NCBI RefSeq assembly: GCF_003259335.1
Contig: NZ_QLLL01000003.1
Coordinates: 496,001 to 560,000 of the forward strand
Direction of reading: 5' to 3'
DNA length: 64,000 bases
Source of the DNA: Chitinophaga skermanii
Lineage (GTDB): Bacteria > Bacteroidota > Bacteroidia > Chitinophagales > Chitinophagaceae
Part shown: piece after piece, positions 25,233-34,527 of the stretch
How the letters are laid out: each line of letters begins with the position of its first letter
How positions within the stretch are numbered: the stretch's first letter is position 1
Made by a program: the position numbers and the translations under genes
Notes under the pieces: generated by a model
The model's input: the letters and a program-made list of their open reading frames with translations, nothing else
Told to the model about the DNA's origin: nothing
The model's database searches: none

Positions 25233-26528
25233 TTACATCACTTCTGCCACGATAAAGAAACTACCACAAACTAATAGTAAGTCATCCGGCTGTGCAGCCA
25301 GCTGTGCGGCCGCGAATGCTTCTTTCACTGTGGGATATGTATTGCCGGTAAGTCCTGCTTGTTGGGCTAATACCGCTAGTTCATCGTAAGGCAATGCCCG
25401 GGGTATTTGCGCTTGGGTAAAATAATAGGTTGCATTTTTAGGCAATAGCGATAAAGCTTTAGGAACATCTTTATCCCGTACAAACCCCGTAACAATATGT
25501 AGCTTATTATATTGCTGCATGGCCAATTGGGCCAAAATTTCTCCTACGCCTGCTTCATTATGGCCTACATCCAACACGGTTAATGGCTTTTCTGCAATCA
25601 CCTCCCAGCGGCCACGTAAACCCGTTAAGCGTTTCACTTGCGACAAAGCAGTTTGTACCGTTTGTTCCGGTAAGTTCCAGCCTTGTTCCCTTAAAATGCG
25701 TACAGCAGTTAATACCCCGAGGATATTCTTTGCTTGGTATTTACCTGTTTGATCGAGTGTATAGCGGATGTTTTCGCCGCTATTGTGATGTAAGATATCG
25801 AGAGTAAGATATTGGGGCGTGTATTGTTGATTTGTTACTTGTAATAGTTGATCGGCGAAATAAATAGGGGCATGCAATTGCTGTGCTTTGCTTTTGAATA
25901 CTTGGATGATGGAGACTTGGGTTTCACCAATCACTACCGGTACATGTTCCTTTATAATACCCGCTTTCTCAGCCGCGATAGCGGGCAAAGTATCGCCCAA
26001 GATGTTCATATGATCGAAGCTAATATTGGTAATCAGCGATAGCTCTGGTGTAATTACATTCGTACTATCTAACCTACCGCCCAAACCTGTTTCTATGATG
26101 GCGATATCTACCTTTTCTTGTGCGAAATATTCAAACGCCATACCTACCGTTAACTCGAAAAACGATGGTTGAATATCTTCTATAGAGGCTTTTACTTTCT
26201 CTGTAAAATCTACCACGAATTGTTGGCTACACATTTCGCCGTTCACCTTGATGCGTTCTCTAAAATCGACGAGGTGGGGGGAAGTATATAAACCCGTTTT
26301 ATAGCCTGCGGCTTGGAAAATGGCCGCTAGCATATGGCTAGAAGAGCCTTTCCCATTGGTGCCCGCGATGTGAATTGTTTTGAATTGCTTTTCGGGGTTG
26401 CCTAGGAAAGCCAATAAAGCTTGTGTATTATGCAAATCGGGCTTCATGGCAGCCGCACCAATACGGCTGAACATGGGTAATTGCGCGAATAAGTATTCTA
26501 GTGTTTGTTCGTAAGTAGGTTGTTGCAT
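25233..26528 (-). CDS. folC: Folylpolyglutamate synthase / dihydrofolate synthase
   Basis: 431 residues of the Mur-ligase-like FolC family. The ATP-binding loop IAGTNGKGSSSHMLAAI is near residue 55, followed by GLYTSPHLVDFRERI, IETGLGGRLDSTN and ITNISFDHMNILG. The C-terminal domain shows LDVGHNEAG. It adds glutamate to folates and, in many bacteria, to dihydropteroate. It is the last gene of a minus-strand run with the DUF5723 gene (18-bp gap) and a TonB-family gene. Convergent with the Nudix gene. Confidence 0.93.
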   Translation of the reverse strand: MQQPTYEQTLEYLFAQLPMFSRIGAAAMKPDLHNTQALLAFLGNPEKQFKTIHIAGTNGKGSSSHMLAAIFQAAGYKTGLYTSPHLVDFRERIKVNGEMCSQQFVVDFTEKVKASIEDIQPSFFELTVGMAFEYFAQEKVDIAIIETGLGGRLDSTNVITPELSLITNISFDHMNILGDTLPAIAAEKAGIIKEHVPVVIGETQVSIIQVFKSKAQQLHAPIYFADQLLQVTNQQYTPQYLTLDILHHNSGENIRYTLDQTGKYQAKNILGVLTAVRILREQGWNLPEQTVQTALSQVKRLTGLRGRWEVIAEKPLTVLDVGHNEAGVGEILAQLAMQQYNKLHIVTGFVRDKDVPKALSLLPKNATYYFTQAQIPRALPYDELAVLAQQAGLTGNTYPTVKEAFAAAQLAAQPDDLLLVCGSFFIVAEVM

Positions 26529-26546
26529 GTTGCTTCCTTAAATCGA

Positions 26547-28028
26547 CTAAATAGGGCAGCCCATTTGTTGTTTCTTCCTACGGAAGATACCATCGCCGCC
26601 GTCTTTCTTCCTAAACTTAATAGGAATTACGCGCAAAGCTACGAAAGCGTCGGCACGATTTAAATTTTTACGTGCTAAGTTCGTGAACAAACTATTGGAA
26701 CCAATAACCAACGGACCCGCTCGAAGGGCAATGCCTGCATCGGCTTGGCTATACCTATTCACACTGAAAGGGAGGTAAACGCCGATGTGTTTTGCATCGT
26801 ACCGGGGGGTAACGAGTAATTGGGTGATAGCACTTGATTTTCGATCGTTTTTCACGCCACTGGTGAGGGCTATATCGGCATTGGCGCTTACATAAAAGTT
26901 AGATGTTATTTTATAGTCGCCCATAAGATGTAGCGTAGTGGGTAAGCTCATCTTATATTTCTGATCAACGGGTAGTTGTTCGAAATAGGTACCTAAACGT
27001 AATAGGTATAATTTATCGCTTTCGCCCCTGCGTTGACGTAAATCGTTCACGTGTAAACTTTGTGTAGTTAGGTTTACATGTTGACTAACAATAGAAGTAT
27101 TATAAGCAATCCTACCAATATCAGTAATACTAATCCCTAAGCGAAGTTTATAATCGTCGGCTTCGGGGTTAAAAGATTCGTTCCCTTCTTCTTCATAATC
27201 ACCAAAACCACCATCCTCGTCACGCACATCATAAGTAAGACCAATATCTACACCTATTCCCGGGTGAGCCGAGAGTTTATAGTAATCGCCAAAACTATTA
27301 TTAGCTGAATCCAATTCGTTATTATAACCAAACCTAGCTTGCCCGCTATTCACGTTAATAGTACCATTGCTATTGAAACGGAAGATAGCATCACCTGCAC
27401 TGCCATAAGCAGCAGTAAGCCCGCTTAATATCTTCAACGTAGCACCCACTTTTAAGCGGGAAGCATACGTTTCTTGGAGCGTACGTGCATAGGTAAACGC
27501 AAACTCGTTCCAAGCATGGTACGAGCCGTTTGCACCGGGTTCTGATAATGTTCTATCGAGATATTTAGTATTCGGATAATTAATTGCAAATAAGTTGGCA
27601 GTTTCGGTACTTACATGCCCAATATTCCCAAAACCGCGTACCCGCCAAGTAAAAGCCACCGCTTGCTTCGTATCGATAGAATACAACACAGCAGGTAACA
27701 TAATTTCCCCTGCACCCCAACCAAACTGTTTTCCACTAGCGAGTGTATCAAAGTAATAATCTCTATTTCGTACTAATTTTTCGGGCGGGTGTAGCAGGGA
27801 AGACTTTTTGAAGAAGGCATATGTATTGCCGGCACGCATATCGGCACCAATGATATTTATATCCCATTTACTATGATAACCCGCAGCCATAGCAGGGTTG
27901 AAAGGCACGGCATAGATACCGGCATAATGACTAGTAGTGTATCCTCCGAACGATTGTGCGCACGATTGCTTAACATTGGATAGTAAGCATATTAATCCAA
28001 ACAGAATTCCCAGGTAGCGTGTATTCAT
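26547..28028 (-). CDS. DUF5723-type outer-membrane protein
   Basis: 493 residues from the ATG at 28028. An upstream in-frame TTG at 28040 falls inside a strong hairpin and is less likely. A signal peptide ends near SCAQ; the start of the mature protein (SFGGYTTSHYAGIYAVPFNPAMAAG) is typical of the Bacteroidota DUF5723 family, predicted outer-membrane beta-barrels. Alternating hydrophobic strands with Tyr/Phe girdles fill the rest. It is downstream of a TonB-family gene and upstream of folC on one strand. Function unknown. Confidence 0.75.
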   Translation of the reverse strand: MNTRYLGILFGLICLLSNVKQSCAQSFGGYTTSHYAGIYAVPFNPAMAAGYHSKWDINIIGADMRAGNTYAFFKKSSLLHPPEKLVRNRDYYFDTLASGKQFGWGAGEIMLPAVLYSIDTKQAVAFTWRVRGFGNIGHVSTETANLFAINYPNTKYLDRTLSEPGANGSYHAWNEFAFTYARTLQETYASRLKVGATLKILSGLTAAYGSAGDAIFRFNSNGTINVNSGQARFGYNNELDSANNSFGDYYKLSAHPGIGVDIGLTYDVRDEDGGFGDYEEEGNESFNPEADDYKLRLGISITDIGRIAYNTSIVSQHVNLTTQSLHVNDLRQRRGESDKLYLLRLGTYFEQLPVDQKYKMSLPTTLHLMGDYKITSNFYVSANADIALTSGVKNDRKSSAITQLLVTPRYDAKHIGVYLPFSVNRYSQADAGIALRAGPLVIGSNSLFTNLARKNLNRADAFVALRVIPIKFRKKDGGDGIFRRKKQQMGCPI

Positions 28029-28037
28029 ATAAACATT

Positions 28038-28078
28038 CAAGCCAATAAAACGATTTTAAGATACGTTTTATTGGCTTG
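28038..28078. repeat. 15-bp perfect inverted repeat before the DUF5723 gene
   Basis: CAAGCCAATAAAACG (28038-28052) and its exact complement (28064-28078) flank an 11-nt AT-rich loop. In the minus-strand RNA the stem ends 9 nt before the DUF5723 ATG. No T-run follows, so a simple terminator is unlikely; translational control or RNA processing is possible. Confidence 0.7.
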
Positions 28079-28107
28079 CACTTATTATATTTTTTATGAA
28101 TTAATTG

Positions 28108-28998
28108 TTACTGACCGCTTTTGAAGTAGATTTTCACTGTACCGAACTGTTCAGTTGGCGCATCATCGTTCGCGGAATATTTGAGTTCTAACGCTGCTTT
28201 ACGCGCTAGTTCTCTTGCGCTGGAAGAGGTGATAGTAGTACCTTTTGGAATGATACTAGCACTCGTAACTTGACCGTTTTGATTCACTTTGATTTGCACT
28301 ACAACGTAGCCAGTTTCTGGTCCGTCGTAAGTTAACCTAGGAGCGCTTTTCAAGGACCTACCTGCTAAGCGGAAATCAGATTTTCCACCGCCTAAACCGC
28401 CGTTACCATCGTAGCCTTTGGCATTGGGATCGCCATCGATTTTTCCGCGATCACCCGGTTTACCTGTATTACCTTCACCGGTGGAGTTGTTGCTACCATC
28501 GGCACCATTACCTGAATTGGCAGCACTACCTGTACCGCCTTTATAGGTGGCTTTAGGTTTAGGAGCAGGCTCGGGTTTAGTTTCGGTAGGTTTATCTGCC
28601 GGTTTGGGTTTAGGTTTATTATCCTTTTTAGGTTCTATATTTTTAGGTAACTCTTTAGGAGGAGTTACTACTTTTTCTGGTTTCTTTACTTCAGGCGCCT
28701 CTTCTTCGTCTTGCGTGGCATAATCGGGTTGTTCGCCTGTTTGGGTAGCAGGGTTTGTTTCAGGTTGAGAGGCTGTGCTAGCATCGTCGGCAGCTGCCGG
28801 CGGGTTTGGGTTAAGTGGTTGTACTTCACCCATACCATCATCGCTGGTACCTAAATTCACTTCCATACCTAAATCCTGGTTGGGAATAGGAGGGGGCGTA
28901 TCAATGCTCATCATAATAAATGCCATCACCAACAAAGCATGCACAACAATGGTGATGCTGAGGGCTTTGTATTTATCTTGCTTTTGTGGTCCGTTCAT
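28108..28998 (-). CDS. TonB family (energy transducer-like) protein
   Basis: 296 residues. One N-terminal membrane helix (about 13-31) anchors it in the inner membrane. A long Pro/Lys/Glu-rich periplasmic segment (about 35-150, many PKP and KPE steps) and a Gly/Asn-rich segment (150-205) follow. The C-terminal TonB fold is recognisable: TGYVVVQIKVNQNGQVTSA, then ARELARKAALELKYS, then FGTVKIYFKSG. TonB proteins pass proton-motive energy to outer-membrane receptors. No ExbB/ExbD genes lie beside it in the window; exbD-like genes could be to the right in other strains but here the next gene is a TauE exporter. Confidence 0.85.
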   Translation of the reverse strand: MNGPQKQDKYKALSITIVVHALLVMAFIMMSIDTPPPIPNQDLGMEVNLGTSDDGMGEVQPLNPNPPAAADDASTASQPETNPATQTGEQPDYATQDEEEAPEVKKPEKVVTPPKELPKNIEPKKDNKPKPKPADKPTETKPEPAPKPKATYKGGTGSAANSGNGADGSNNSTGEGNTGKPGDRGKIDGDPNAKGYDGNGGLGGGKSDFRLAGRSLKSAPRLTYDGPETGYVVVQIKVNQNGQVTSASIIPKGTTITSSSARELARKAALELKYSANDDAPTEQFGTVKIYFKSGQ

Positions 28999-29082
28999 GC
29001 CTGAATGTTGAAAATAATGGTTGCGGTAAAGTTAAATAAAATTTTTATCGCATCTATATAAACTACAATAACGATGCCGTAG

Positions 29083-29856
29083 CTATCGATATTGCATAAT
29101 TAAGTCGTAGGCAAAGCGAATAATTGTTCCACAAACAACAATTAAGAAGAAATAGCGAACCAGTTTATTCCCTTTCGAAATAGCCAGTTTAGCGCCTGTA
29201 AAACCACCTGCGAAATTAGCTACTGCCATGGGAACAGTCAATTTCCAGATAATGAGCCCTTTCAACCCGAAATAAGTAATAGAAGCCAAGTTCGTAAATA
29301 GGTTCACCGCTTTTGCGTGGGCGCTGGCGTGTAAGAAGTCCATCCCCAATAAGCCAATAAACACGAGAATCAGGAAGCTACCTGCGCCGGGGCCGAAAAA
29401 GCCATCGTAAAACCCAATTAAAGCGGCTAAAGCAGCGGCGTATACATAACGCAAGCGGTCGGTTTTCTCTACATGTTCGGCACTGCCGAAGTTCTTATTC
29501 AAAAAAGTGTAAATGGCGATACCAATCATTAATACCAGCATAAAAGGCCGCAAGTATTCGCGAGGCATGAGGTTTACGCTACTACTGCCTAGCATAGAAG
29601 CACCAAAGGCTACGAAGCACATAAATGCCAGCACCTTGTAGTTCATCGATACCCGTTTACTGTATTGATAAGTAGCATTCAATGTTCCCGAGAAAGCAGG
29701 AATCTTCGTGGTGCCAAGTAGCATAGGCACTGGGTACTGCGGGAAAAGAATTAAAATGGCAGGTGTTTGAATTAATCCACCACCGCCTACAATTGCATCT
29801 ACAAATCCTGCGCTAAAAGAGAATAAGCACATGATTAGAATATCCGTGACTTCCAT
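29083..29856 (-). CDS. TauE/SafE family sulfite/anion exporter
   Basis: 257 residues with about eight membrane segments. The N-terminal half carries FSAGFVDAIVGGGGLIQTPAIL, the family's glycine-rich motif, and the second half the matching GFYDGFFGPGAGSFLILVF repeat, so the internal two-fold repeat is intact. Such proteins move sulfite, sulfoacetate or other small sulfur anions across the inner membrane. It is divergent from the MFS gene (129-bp gap) and separate from the TonB-family gene. Confidence 0.9.
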   Translation of the reverse strand: MEVTDILIMCLFSFSAGFVDAIVGGGGLIQTPAILILFPQYPVPMLLGTTKIPAFSGTLNATYQYSKRVSMNYKVLAFMCFVAFGASMLGSSSVNLMPREYLRPFMLVLMIGIAIYTFLNKNFGSAEHVEKTDRLRYVYAAALAALIGFYDGFFGPGAGSFLILVFIGLLGMDFLHASAHAKAVNLFTNLASITYFGLKGLIIWKLTVPMAVANFAGGFTGAKLAISKGNKLVRYFFLIVVCGTIIRFAYDLIMQYR

Positions 29857-29888
29857 CGTAAAGTGTTAAAGCAAAAATCTATTGCCTG

Positions 29889-29896
29889 CAAAAGTA
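29889..29896 (-). promoter_or_regulatory. Bacteroidota -7 promoter element for the TauE gene (TACTTTTG on minus)
   Basis: Exact TAnnTTTG match on the minus strand, 32 bp upstream of the TauE ATG. No clear -33 element. Confidence 0.4.
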
Positions 29897-29985
29897 GCTA
29901 TCCCTTTTATTTTAACATGAATTTTTGTTTTGCTACGTAAATCACAGTTTAATGGAGTACTTTTATAGCTCAGTGCGGAAGCGTT

Positions 29986-31242
29986 ATGTTATTCAAAAAA
30001 ACTGTACAACTTTATAAGAGTGCTTATGGTGGCCTCCCTCCGGCCATTTGGTGGAATTCTTTCGTGATGCTCATTAACCGTTGTGGCACCATGGTTATCC
30101 CATTCATGACACTTTACATTACCAAACACTTGCATTATACTTTGGGTGATGCCAGCTTGGTGATGGCCTGTTTTGGTGTAGGCTCTATTATGGGCGCAGC
30201 ATTAGGAGGTCGTTTAACCGATAGAATTGGATTCTATCCCGTGCAAGCTTGTAGCTTGCTCATGAACGGCGTCATGTTCGCTATTTTGAGCTTTATGCAA
30301 ACCATCCCGCAGATTTGTATCTGCATATTCTTTTTAAGTCTCATGGGAGATGCCTTCCGACCGGCCAACGCGGCAGCAATTGCCCATTATTCTACCCCGG
30401 AATTAAGAACGCGGTCTTATGCGCTAAATCGTTTTGCCATGAACATGGGCTGGGCAATAGGTTTATCTATCGGTGGCTTCCTAGCCGCTATTGGTTATCA
30501 ATACTTGTTTTGGGTAGATGGTTTCACCTGTGTAACTTCTGCCTTGCTGATACTTATTTTCCTAAAAAACGTAAAGCGCGACGAGCAAAGGGCAGCCTGC
30601 GCAGCAGAAGTATGCGCAACGAAAGCCTCTTCGCCTTACCGTGATCATATTTACATTGCATTCATCGTGCTCGTGTATTTATTCGCCGTGTGTTTTATGC
30701 AGATGTTCAACATTACACCTTTGTTCTTTAAAGACGTGTTGAAGATGAACGAAACAGCTATTGGCTGGAACTTGGCGATTAACGGGGTGTTAATTGCCGC
30801 CACAGAAATTGTATTGATTTATAAACTGGAAAACAAGCTGCCGAGCCTCGTGTTTATCGCTATAGGTACACTGATGGTAGGCGCTTCTTATATGCTAATG
30901 ACGATCTTCCCGTTTGTATGGGTAGCCACCTTGTATTGCGTGGTAATTACCTACGGTGAAATATTCGCCATGCCTTTTATGAACTCGTTTTGGATTTCCC
31001 GTAGTCAACCTCAAAACCGGGGGCAATATGCTGCATTGTATAGCATGGCTTATTCAGCGGCCCATGTATCGGCGCCTTTCTTGGGCGCTTACGTAGTATT
31101 GCATGTTGGGTTTAACGGCTGGTTTTACGTGCTAGCAGGTATTTGTGTGTTGGCGGCTTTGGGGTATTGGTGCTTACAGAAGAAGGTTATCCAAGAAAGC
31201 AAACTGCACGAAGGGGAGATGAATCCTGCCATGCGGGCATAA
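29986..31242 (+). CDS. MFS transporter
   Basis: 418 residues with about twelve membrane helices. The major facilitator loop 2-3 motif is visible as GGRLTDRIGFYPV, and the N-terminal half ends with RSYALNRFAMNMGWAIG. A charged central loop (about 195-215) separates the two six-helix halves. It is probably a drug or metabolite exporter of the DHA1 type; the substrate is unknown. It stands alone, divergent from TauE and closed by a bidirectional terminator. Confidence 0.88.
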   Translation: MLFKKTVQLYKSAYGGLPPAIWWNSFVMLINRCGTMVIPFMTLYITKHLHYTLGDASLVMACFGVGSIMGAALGGRLTDRIGFYPVQACSLLMNGVMFAILSFMQTIPQICICIFFLSLMGDAFRPANAAAIAHYSTPELRTRSYALNRFAMNMGWAIGLSIGGFLAAIGYQYLFWVDGFTCVTSALLILIFLKNVKRDEQRAACAAEVCATKASSPYRDHIYIAFIVLVYLFAVCFMQMFNITPLFFKDVLKMNETAIGWNLAINGVLIAATEIVLIYKLENKLPSLVFIAIGTLMVGASYMLMTIFPFVWVATLYCVVITYGEIFAMPFMNSFWISRSQPQNRGQYAALYSMAYSAAHVSAPFLGAYVVLHVGFNGWFYVLAGICVLAALGYWCLQKKVIQESKLHEGEMNPAMRA

Positions 31243-31262
31243 AATAATTGTTACAGAAACAT

Positions 31263-31295
31263 AAAAAAACGCTTCCAACTTGGAAGCGTTTTTTA
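31263..31295. terminator. Bidirectional terminator between MFS and radical SAM genes
   Basis: Stem AAAAAACGCTTCC / GGAAGCGTTTTTT with a 5-nt loop between convergent genes. Confidence 0.9.
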
Positions 31296-31301
31296 TGACG
31301 A

Positions 31302-32591
31302 TTAATAATGTGCAAAATCCATATCAAAATCCCCTTTAATCCTTTCCATCGGCGGGTTGTAATAACCGAATTTCAAGTGTGGGAACTCTTCGTGGATGAG
31401 TTCTAATAATTGTTTAACACCAAGGCAATCACCTGTTTCCGTGATTCCCATTCTTCCCATATACCAATCTGGATCGATGTTGAAGTTACGCCATTGGATC
31501 ATGTCGAGGTTTGTTTCGCGGATCAATTTGCGTAAGGCTTCATATTCTTCTTCAGAATCGGTAATACCCGGGAATACGAAGTAGTTGATAGAGGCCCAAC
31601 CGCCGAATTCTTTCACGACTTTGATACTTTCTACAATATCTTCGAATTTATAGTTATTCGGGCGGTAGTAAGGGGTGTAAATAGCTTCACGTGCCGAGTT
31701 TGTGCTTACGCGGATACTATTTAAGCCTGCTTCACAAAGTGCACGTACAGCGTTTGGTTTACTGCCGTTTGTGTTGATGTTAATGCTACCTTTTTGTGTG
31801 TGCTTCCTGATTTCGATGATCGATTCGCGGAGTGTTTCCCACATTAATAATGGTTCACCTTCGCAGCCTTGACCGAAGCTAACAATTGGGTAAGGAGCCG
31901 TTTCTAAGTGCGGAACAGTATATTCCACGATTTCTGCGGCAGTAGGTTTGAAAGTCAAACGATCTTGGGTAGATACGATTGACTCTTCTTCTGGTTGGAA
32001 GGAAATACATCCCACGCAGTTAGCATTACAAGCAGGAGAGGAAGGAATTGGGCATTCCCATCTTCCCATGAAGTAGTTACGTGCTGCAGGGCAGTGGTAT
32101 GTTAACGCGCAATTATCGGCTAAGTGTTGCACTAAGCGGTTATGCGGGTATGCTTCTATTAAGGTTTTAACGCCTTCTTGCACTTTTTTATCGTCGAAGC
32201 CGGCGCATTCTTGGCGGATATCTCTTTCAATACGAGTGGCAGGTACGTAGAACTTACCATCGTACCAACCCACGGCTGTATAGCAGAACAGGGGTAAGGT
32301 GGGTGCATCGGGCATGGTTTCGTAGGCAGCTAAGAAGTGGCCTGTGTGTGCAGGCGGAATAAATGCCGCTACTGCCCAGCCTTTTTCGCACAAACCTAAG
32401 TCACCGGTTTCTACATCAATACCAATCCCTCTACGGCCTGGCAATTCGTACAAGTTACCTCCTTCCGGCAACTCGATCCACTCGTCTCCAGGTATTTCGA
32501 AAGCATCCCAACCACTACGTCCTGTAACGTACATGGTTTCGTCTTCGAAAATATTTCCTTTACCGTCGGAGTATAAAATGTATGGTTTCAA
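31302..32591 (-). CDS. Radical SAM protein of unknown function
   Basis: 429 residues. The cluster motif is Cys188-x3-Cys192-x2-Cys195 (ACNANCVGC), placed unusually late because a ~180-residue N-terminal domain precedes it. Later strands fit a radical SAM barrel: PIVSFGQGCEGEPLL, then SININTNGSKPNAVRALCEAGLNSIRVSTNS. Further Cys at 161, 167 and 180 lie just before the motif and might bind a second cluster or metal. The final part (WRNFNIDPDWYMGRMG) is conserved-looking. No peptide precursor or partner gene is adjacent; the next minus gene upstream is a membrane protein 86 bp away. The reaction is not known. Confidence 0.85.
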   Translation of the reverse strand: MKPYILYSDGKGNIFEDETMYVTGRSGWDAFEIPGDEWIELPEGGNLYELPGRRGIGIDVETGDLGLCEKGWAVAAFIPPAHTGHFLAAYETMPDAPTLPLFCYTAVGWYDGKFYVPATRIERDIRQECAGFDDKKVQEGVKTLIEAYPHNRLVQHLADNCALTYHCPAARNYFMGRWECPIPSSPACNANCVGCISFQPEEESIVSTQDRLTFKPTAAEIVEYTVPHLETAPYPIVSFGQGCEGEPLLMWETLRESIIEIRKHTQKGSININTNGSKPNAVRALCEAGLNSIRVSTNSAREAIYTPYYRPNNYKFEDIVESIKVVKEFGGWASINYFVFPGITDSEEEYEALRKLIRETNLDMIQWRNFNIDPDWYMGRMGITETGDCLGVKQLLELIHEEFPHLKFGYYNPPMERIKGDFDMDFAHY

Positions 32592-32677
32592 TGTGTAATG
32601 TTTTTTGATAACGGGGCATATTGCCTAGCTATCCTACCAGTAAATTGCTTTTGCTTCCTGCTCAAAAGCGATGCTTA

Positions 32678-33268
32678 TTATTTCGTTAACCGGCTACTAC
32701 AAAAAGCATTGATTTCTTCTTGCTCTACGATACCAATTTCATCGGCAACGTCTAATTGTAATAGCTTGTTGTTTTTAAAGTCGATGGTGAATACATCGTT
32801 ACGTAAAATTACGTTTTTCAGCTCGTTCCAACCAATTGTGCGTTTTGCAAAGAGGGTAGGGAGCACGATGTTCGTATTCGATAATTCTACATATGCAGGT
32901 TGGAAGATTTTATATTCTGCGTAAGCTGCATATGCTAAGGTTAAACCGGCGAATATTTGCAAAATGGCGATGGTTGGTTGCAAATGCCCTAAGAAATACA
33001 AGGCGCTACCTAGTAAAATCACTACCTGCATGATACGCATAAAGCCGTTAGCGCTTGGAATGTTCTTAAGGCGTCTTAACATGAAAGGAAACACCATGCT
33101 GGCGAGTCCCATCAATAAAAAGAAAATCACCAAAAACAAGTTAGGGTTTTCGACCCTATAAGCGCCCATTGTATTAAACATAAACAATATACCTGCCATA
33201 CCGTGCATAACGGGTTGTAAACGTAAACGGGTAATGGCATTGGGATGAATAATGCGGAATTTATACAT
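32678..33268 (-). CDS. Hypothetical membrane protein with C-terminal PH-like segment
   Basis: 196 residues, no named family. Four hydrophobic helices (about 20-35, 44-63, 80-95 and 102-117) are followed by a soluble C-terminus of about 75 residues (YVELSNTNIVLPTLFAKRTIGWNELKNVIL, then FTIDFKNNKLLQLDV), which has the strand pattern of a PH-like or bacterial PH (YcxB-like) domain. It is on the same strand as the radical SAM gene and 86 bp upstream of it. Confidence 0.65.
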   Translation of the reverse strand: MYKFRIIHPNAITRLRLQPVMHGMAGILFMFNTMGAYRVENPNLFLVIFFLLMGLASMVFPFMLRRLKNIPSANGFMRIMQVVILLGSALYFLGHLQPTIAILQIFAGLTLAYAAYAEYKIFQPAYVELSNTNIVLPTLFAKRTIGWNELKNVILRNDVFTIDFKNNKLLQLDVADEIGIVEQEEINAFCSSRLTK

Positions 33269-33288
33269 AGCAGCTATTAAATTAAAAG

Positions 33289-33330
33289 AAGCCGGAAGCC
33301 ACTAAGTTAGCAGGCTCCCGGCTTTTTATT
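33289..33330 (-). terminator. Terminator after the agmatinase-family gene
   Basis: Stem AAGCCGGGAGCC / GGCTTCCGGCTT (one mismatch) with a 12-nt loop; a CTTTTAATTT tail on the minus strand and TTTTTATT on the plus strand. Confidence 0.75.
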
Positions 33331-33340
33331 TGATGTAAGA

Positions 33341-34384
33341 TTATGCGTTTGCTTTTACCATCAAGTTGCACAACTTGAAAAGTACGCGTGCACCAACATT
33401 GGCATCCCAATCGTCGTGGCCGGCACTTACTTCGTTCAAGTCGAAACCGATTAATTTACGGCCGCTTTCGATCACCTTTTTGAAGAGGTAATATACTTGT
33501 TCCGCTTCGAAACCACCAGAAACAGGCGTACCTGTATGCGGGCACAATTTCGGATCTAAACCATCGATATCGAAGCTGATGTACACTTGTTGTGGCAAGG
33601 TGTTTACGATGCTATCACAAATAGATTTCCAGCTTTCGCCTTCGAATTGGCGTTCTTTTATGTCTTTATCAAAGAAAGTCGTAACACGACCATTAGAATT
33701 GTTGATATAATCTACCTCTTCTTCGCAATAATCGCGGATACCTACTTGTACTAACTTTTTCAGTTGTGGTACTTCGTTTAAGGCGTTGAACATGATAGAC
33801 GCGTGGGAGTATTTAAACCCTTCGTATGCATCGCGTAAGTCGCAGTGTGCATCAATTTGAAGGATACCGAAATCGCCTTTCTTTTCGCCGATGGCTTTGT
33901 AGAAACCAAGCGGGGTACTATGGTCGCCACCTACTAAACCAACGAGTTTACCGCTATCGAGTAATTCTTTGGTTTGGTTGTATACCCAATCATTCAGTTT
34001 TTGCGAACCGGTGTTTACATCTTCGAGGGAGCGGGAAAGGAAATCGTTTTCCGATACGTCGCCACCTTCCATGAGGAATTTAATATATAATTCGGCTTCC
34101 TTACGGAGGTAATCGCTGCGGAGCAAGATATGTTTATCAGGTTCGCGCATGAAAAAGCCTTGTTTCCAACCGTCTTTAACATCTGGGTCGTACAAATCCA
34201 CTTGGAGAGAAGCTTTGAAGATATGTTCTGGGCCACGGGCGGTGCCATTGCTGTAAGACACGGTTACTTCCCATGGAACTGGTAACAAAACCAGTTTAGC
34301 TTCACTTTCACTGAATGGCAAGCCAAAAATATTATTGGATAGCAAGCCAACTGAGTTCGGATCAAATTGCGATAAATCAGCCAT
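33341..34384 (-). CDS. Agmatinase/arginase (ureohydrolase) family protein
   Basis: 347 residues from the ATG at 34384. A longer frame to 34465 adds 27 unlike residues and would begin upstream of the -7 element. The two-manganese site is complete: His155 (GGDHS), Asp178, His180 and Asp182 (DAHCD), Asp272 and Asp274 (DIDGLD). The family hydrolyses agmatine, arginine, formiminoglutamate or guanidino acids to urea or formamide plus an amine. The long N-terminal insert (about 60-130) is typical of the Bacteroidota members annotated as agmatinase or formimidoylglutamase; which substrate applies cannot be told here. Confidence 0.9.
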   Translation of the reverse strand: MADLSQFDPNSVGLLSNNIFGLPFSESEAKLVLLPVPWEVTVSYSNGTARGPEHIFKASLQVDLYDPDVKDGWKQGFFMREPDKHILLRSDYLRKEAELYIKFLMEGGDVSENDFLSRSLEDVNTGSQKLNDWVYNQTKELLDSGKLVGLVGGDHSTPLGFYKAIGEKKGDFGILQIDAHCDLRDAYEGFKYSHASIMFNALNEVPQLKKLVQVGIRDYCEEEVDYINNSNGRVTTFFDKDIKERQFEGESWKSICDSIVNTLPQQVYISFDIDGLDPKLCPHTGTPVSGGFEAEQVYYLFKKVIESGRKLIGFDLNEVSAGHDDWDANVGARVLFKLCNLMVKANA

Positions 34385-34412
34385 TATAACTTGTTCGTTT
34401 CGTATTTCCGCG

Positions 34413-34420
34413 CAAAGGTA
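34413..34420 (-). promoter_or_regulatory. Bacteroidota -7 promoter element for the agmatinase-family gene (TACCTTTG on minus)
   Basis: Exact TAnnTTTG match 28 bp upstream of the ATG at 34384; it supports that start over the longer frame. Confidence 0.5.
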
Positions 34421-34496
34421 CTGGTAATTGCTGGAAATCTTACATATTTTACCGCCGCTCAACAAATTAATCCTTTAGTTATGAACTTTTATTAAC

Positions 34497-34504
34497 TATT
34501 TTTG
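34497..34504 (+). promoter_or_regulatory. Bacteroidota -7 promoter element for ccmE (TATTTTTG)
   Basis: Exact TAnnTTTG match 23 bp before the ccmE ATG, with TTTAG about 18 bp upstream as a possible -33 element. Confidence 0.5.
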
Positions 34505-34527
34505 CCAGATTAATCAACTGGTGTAAG

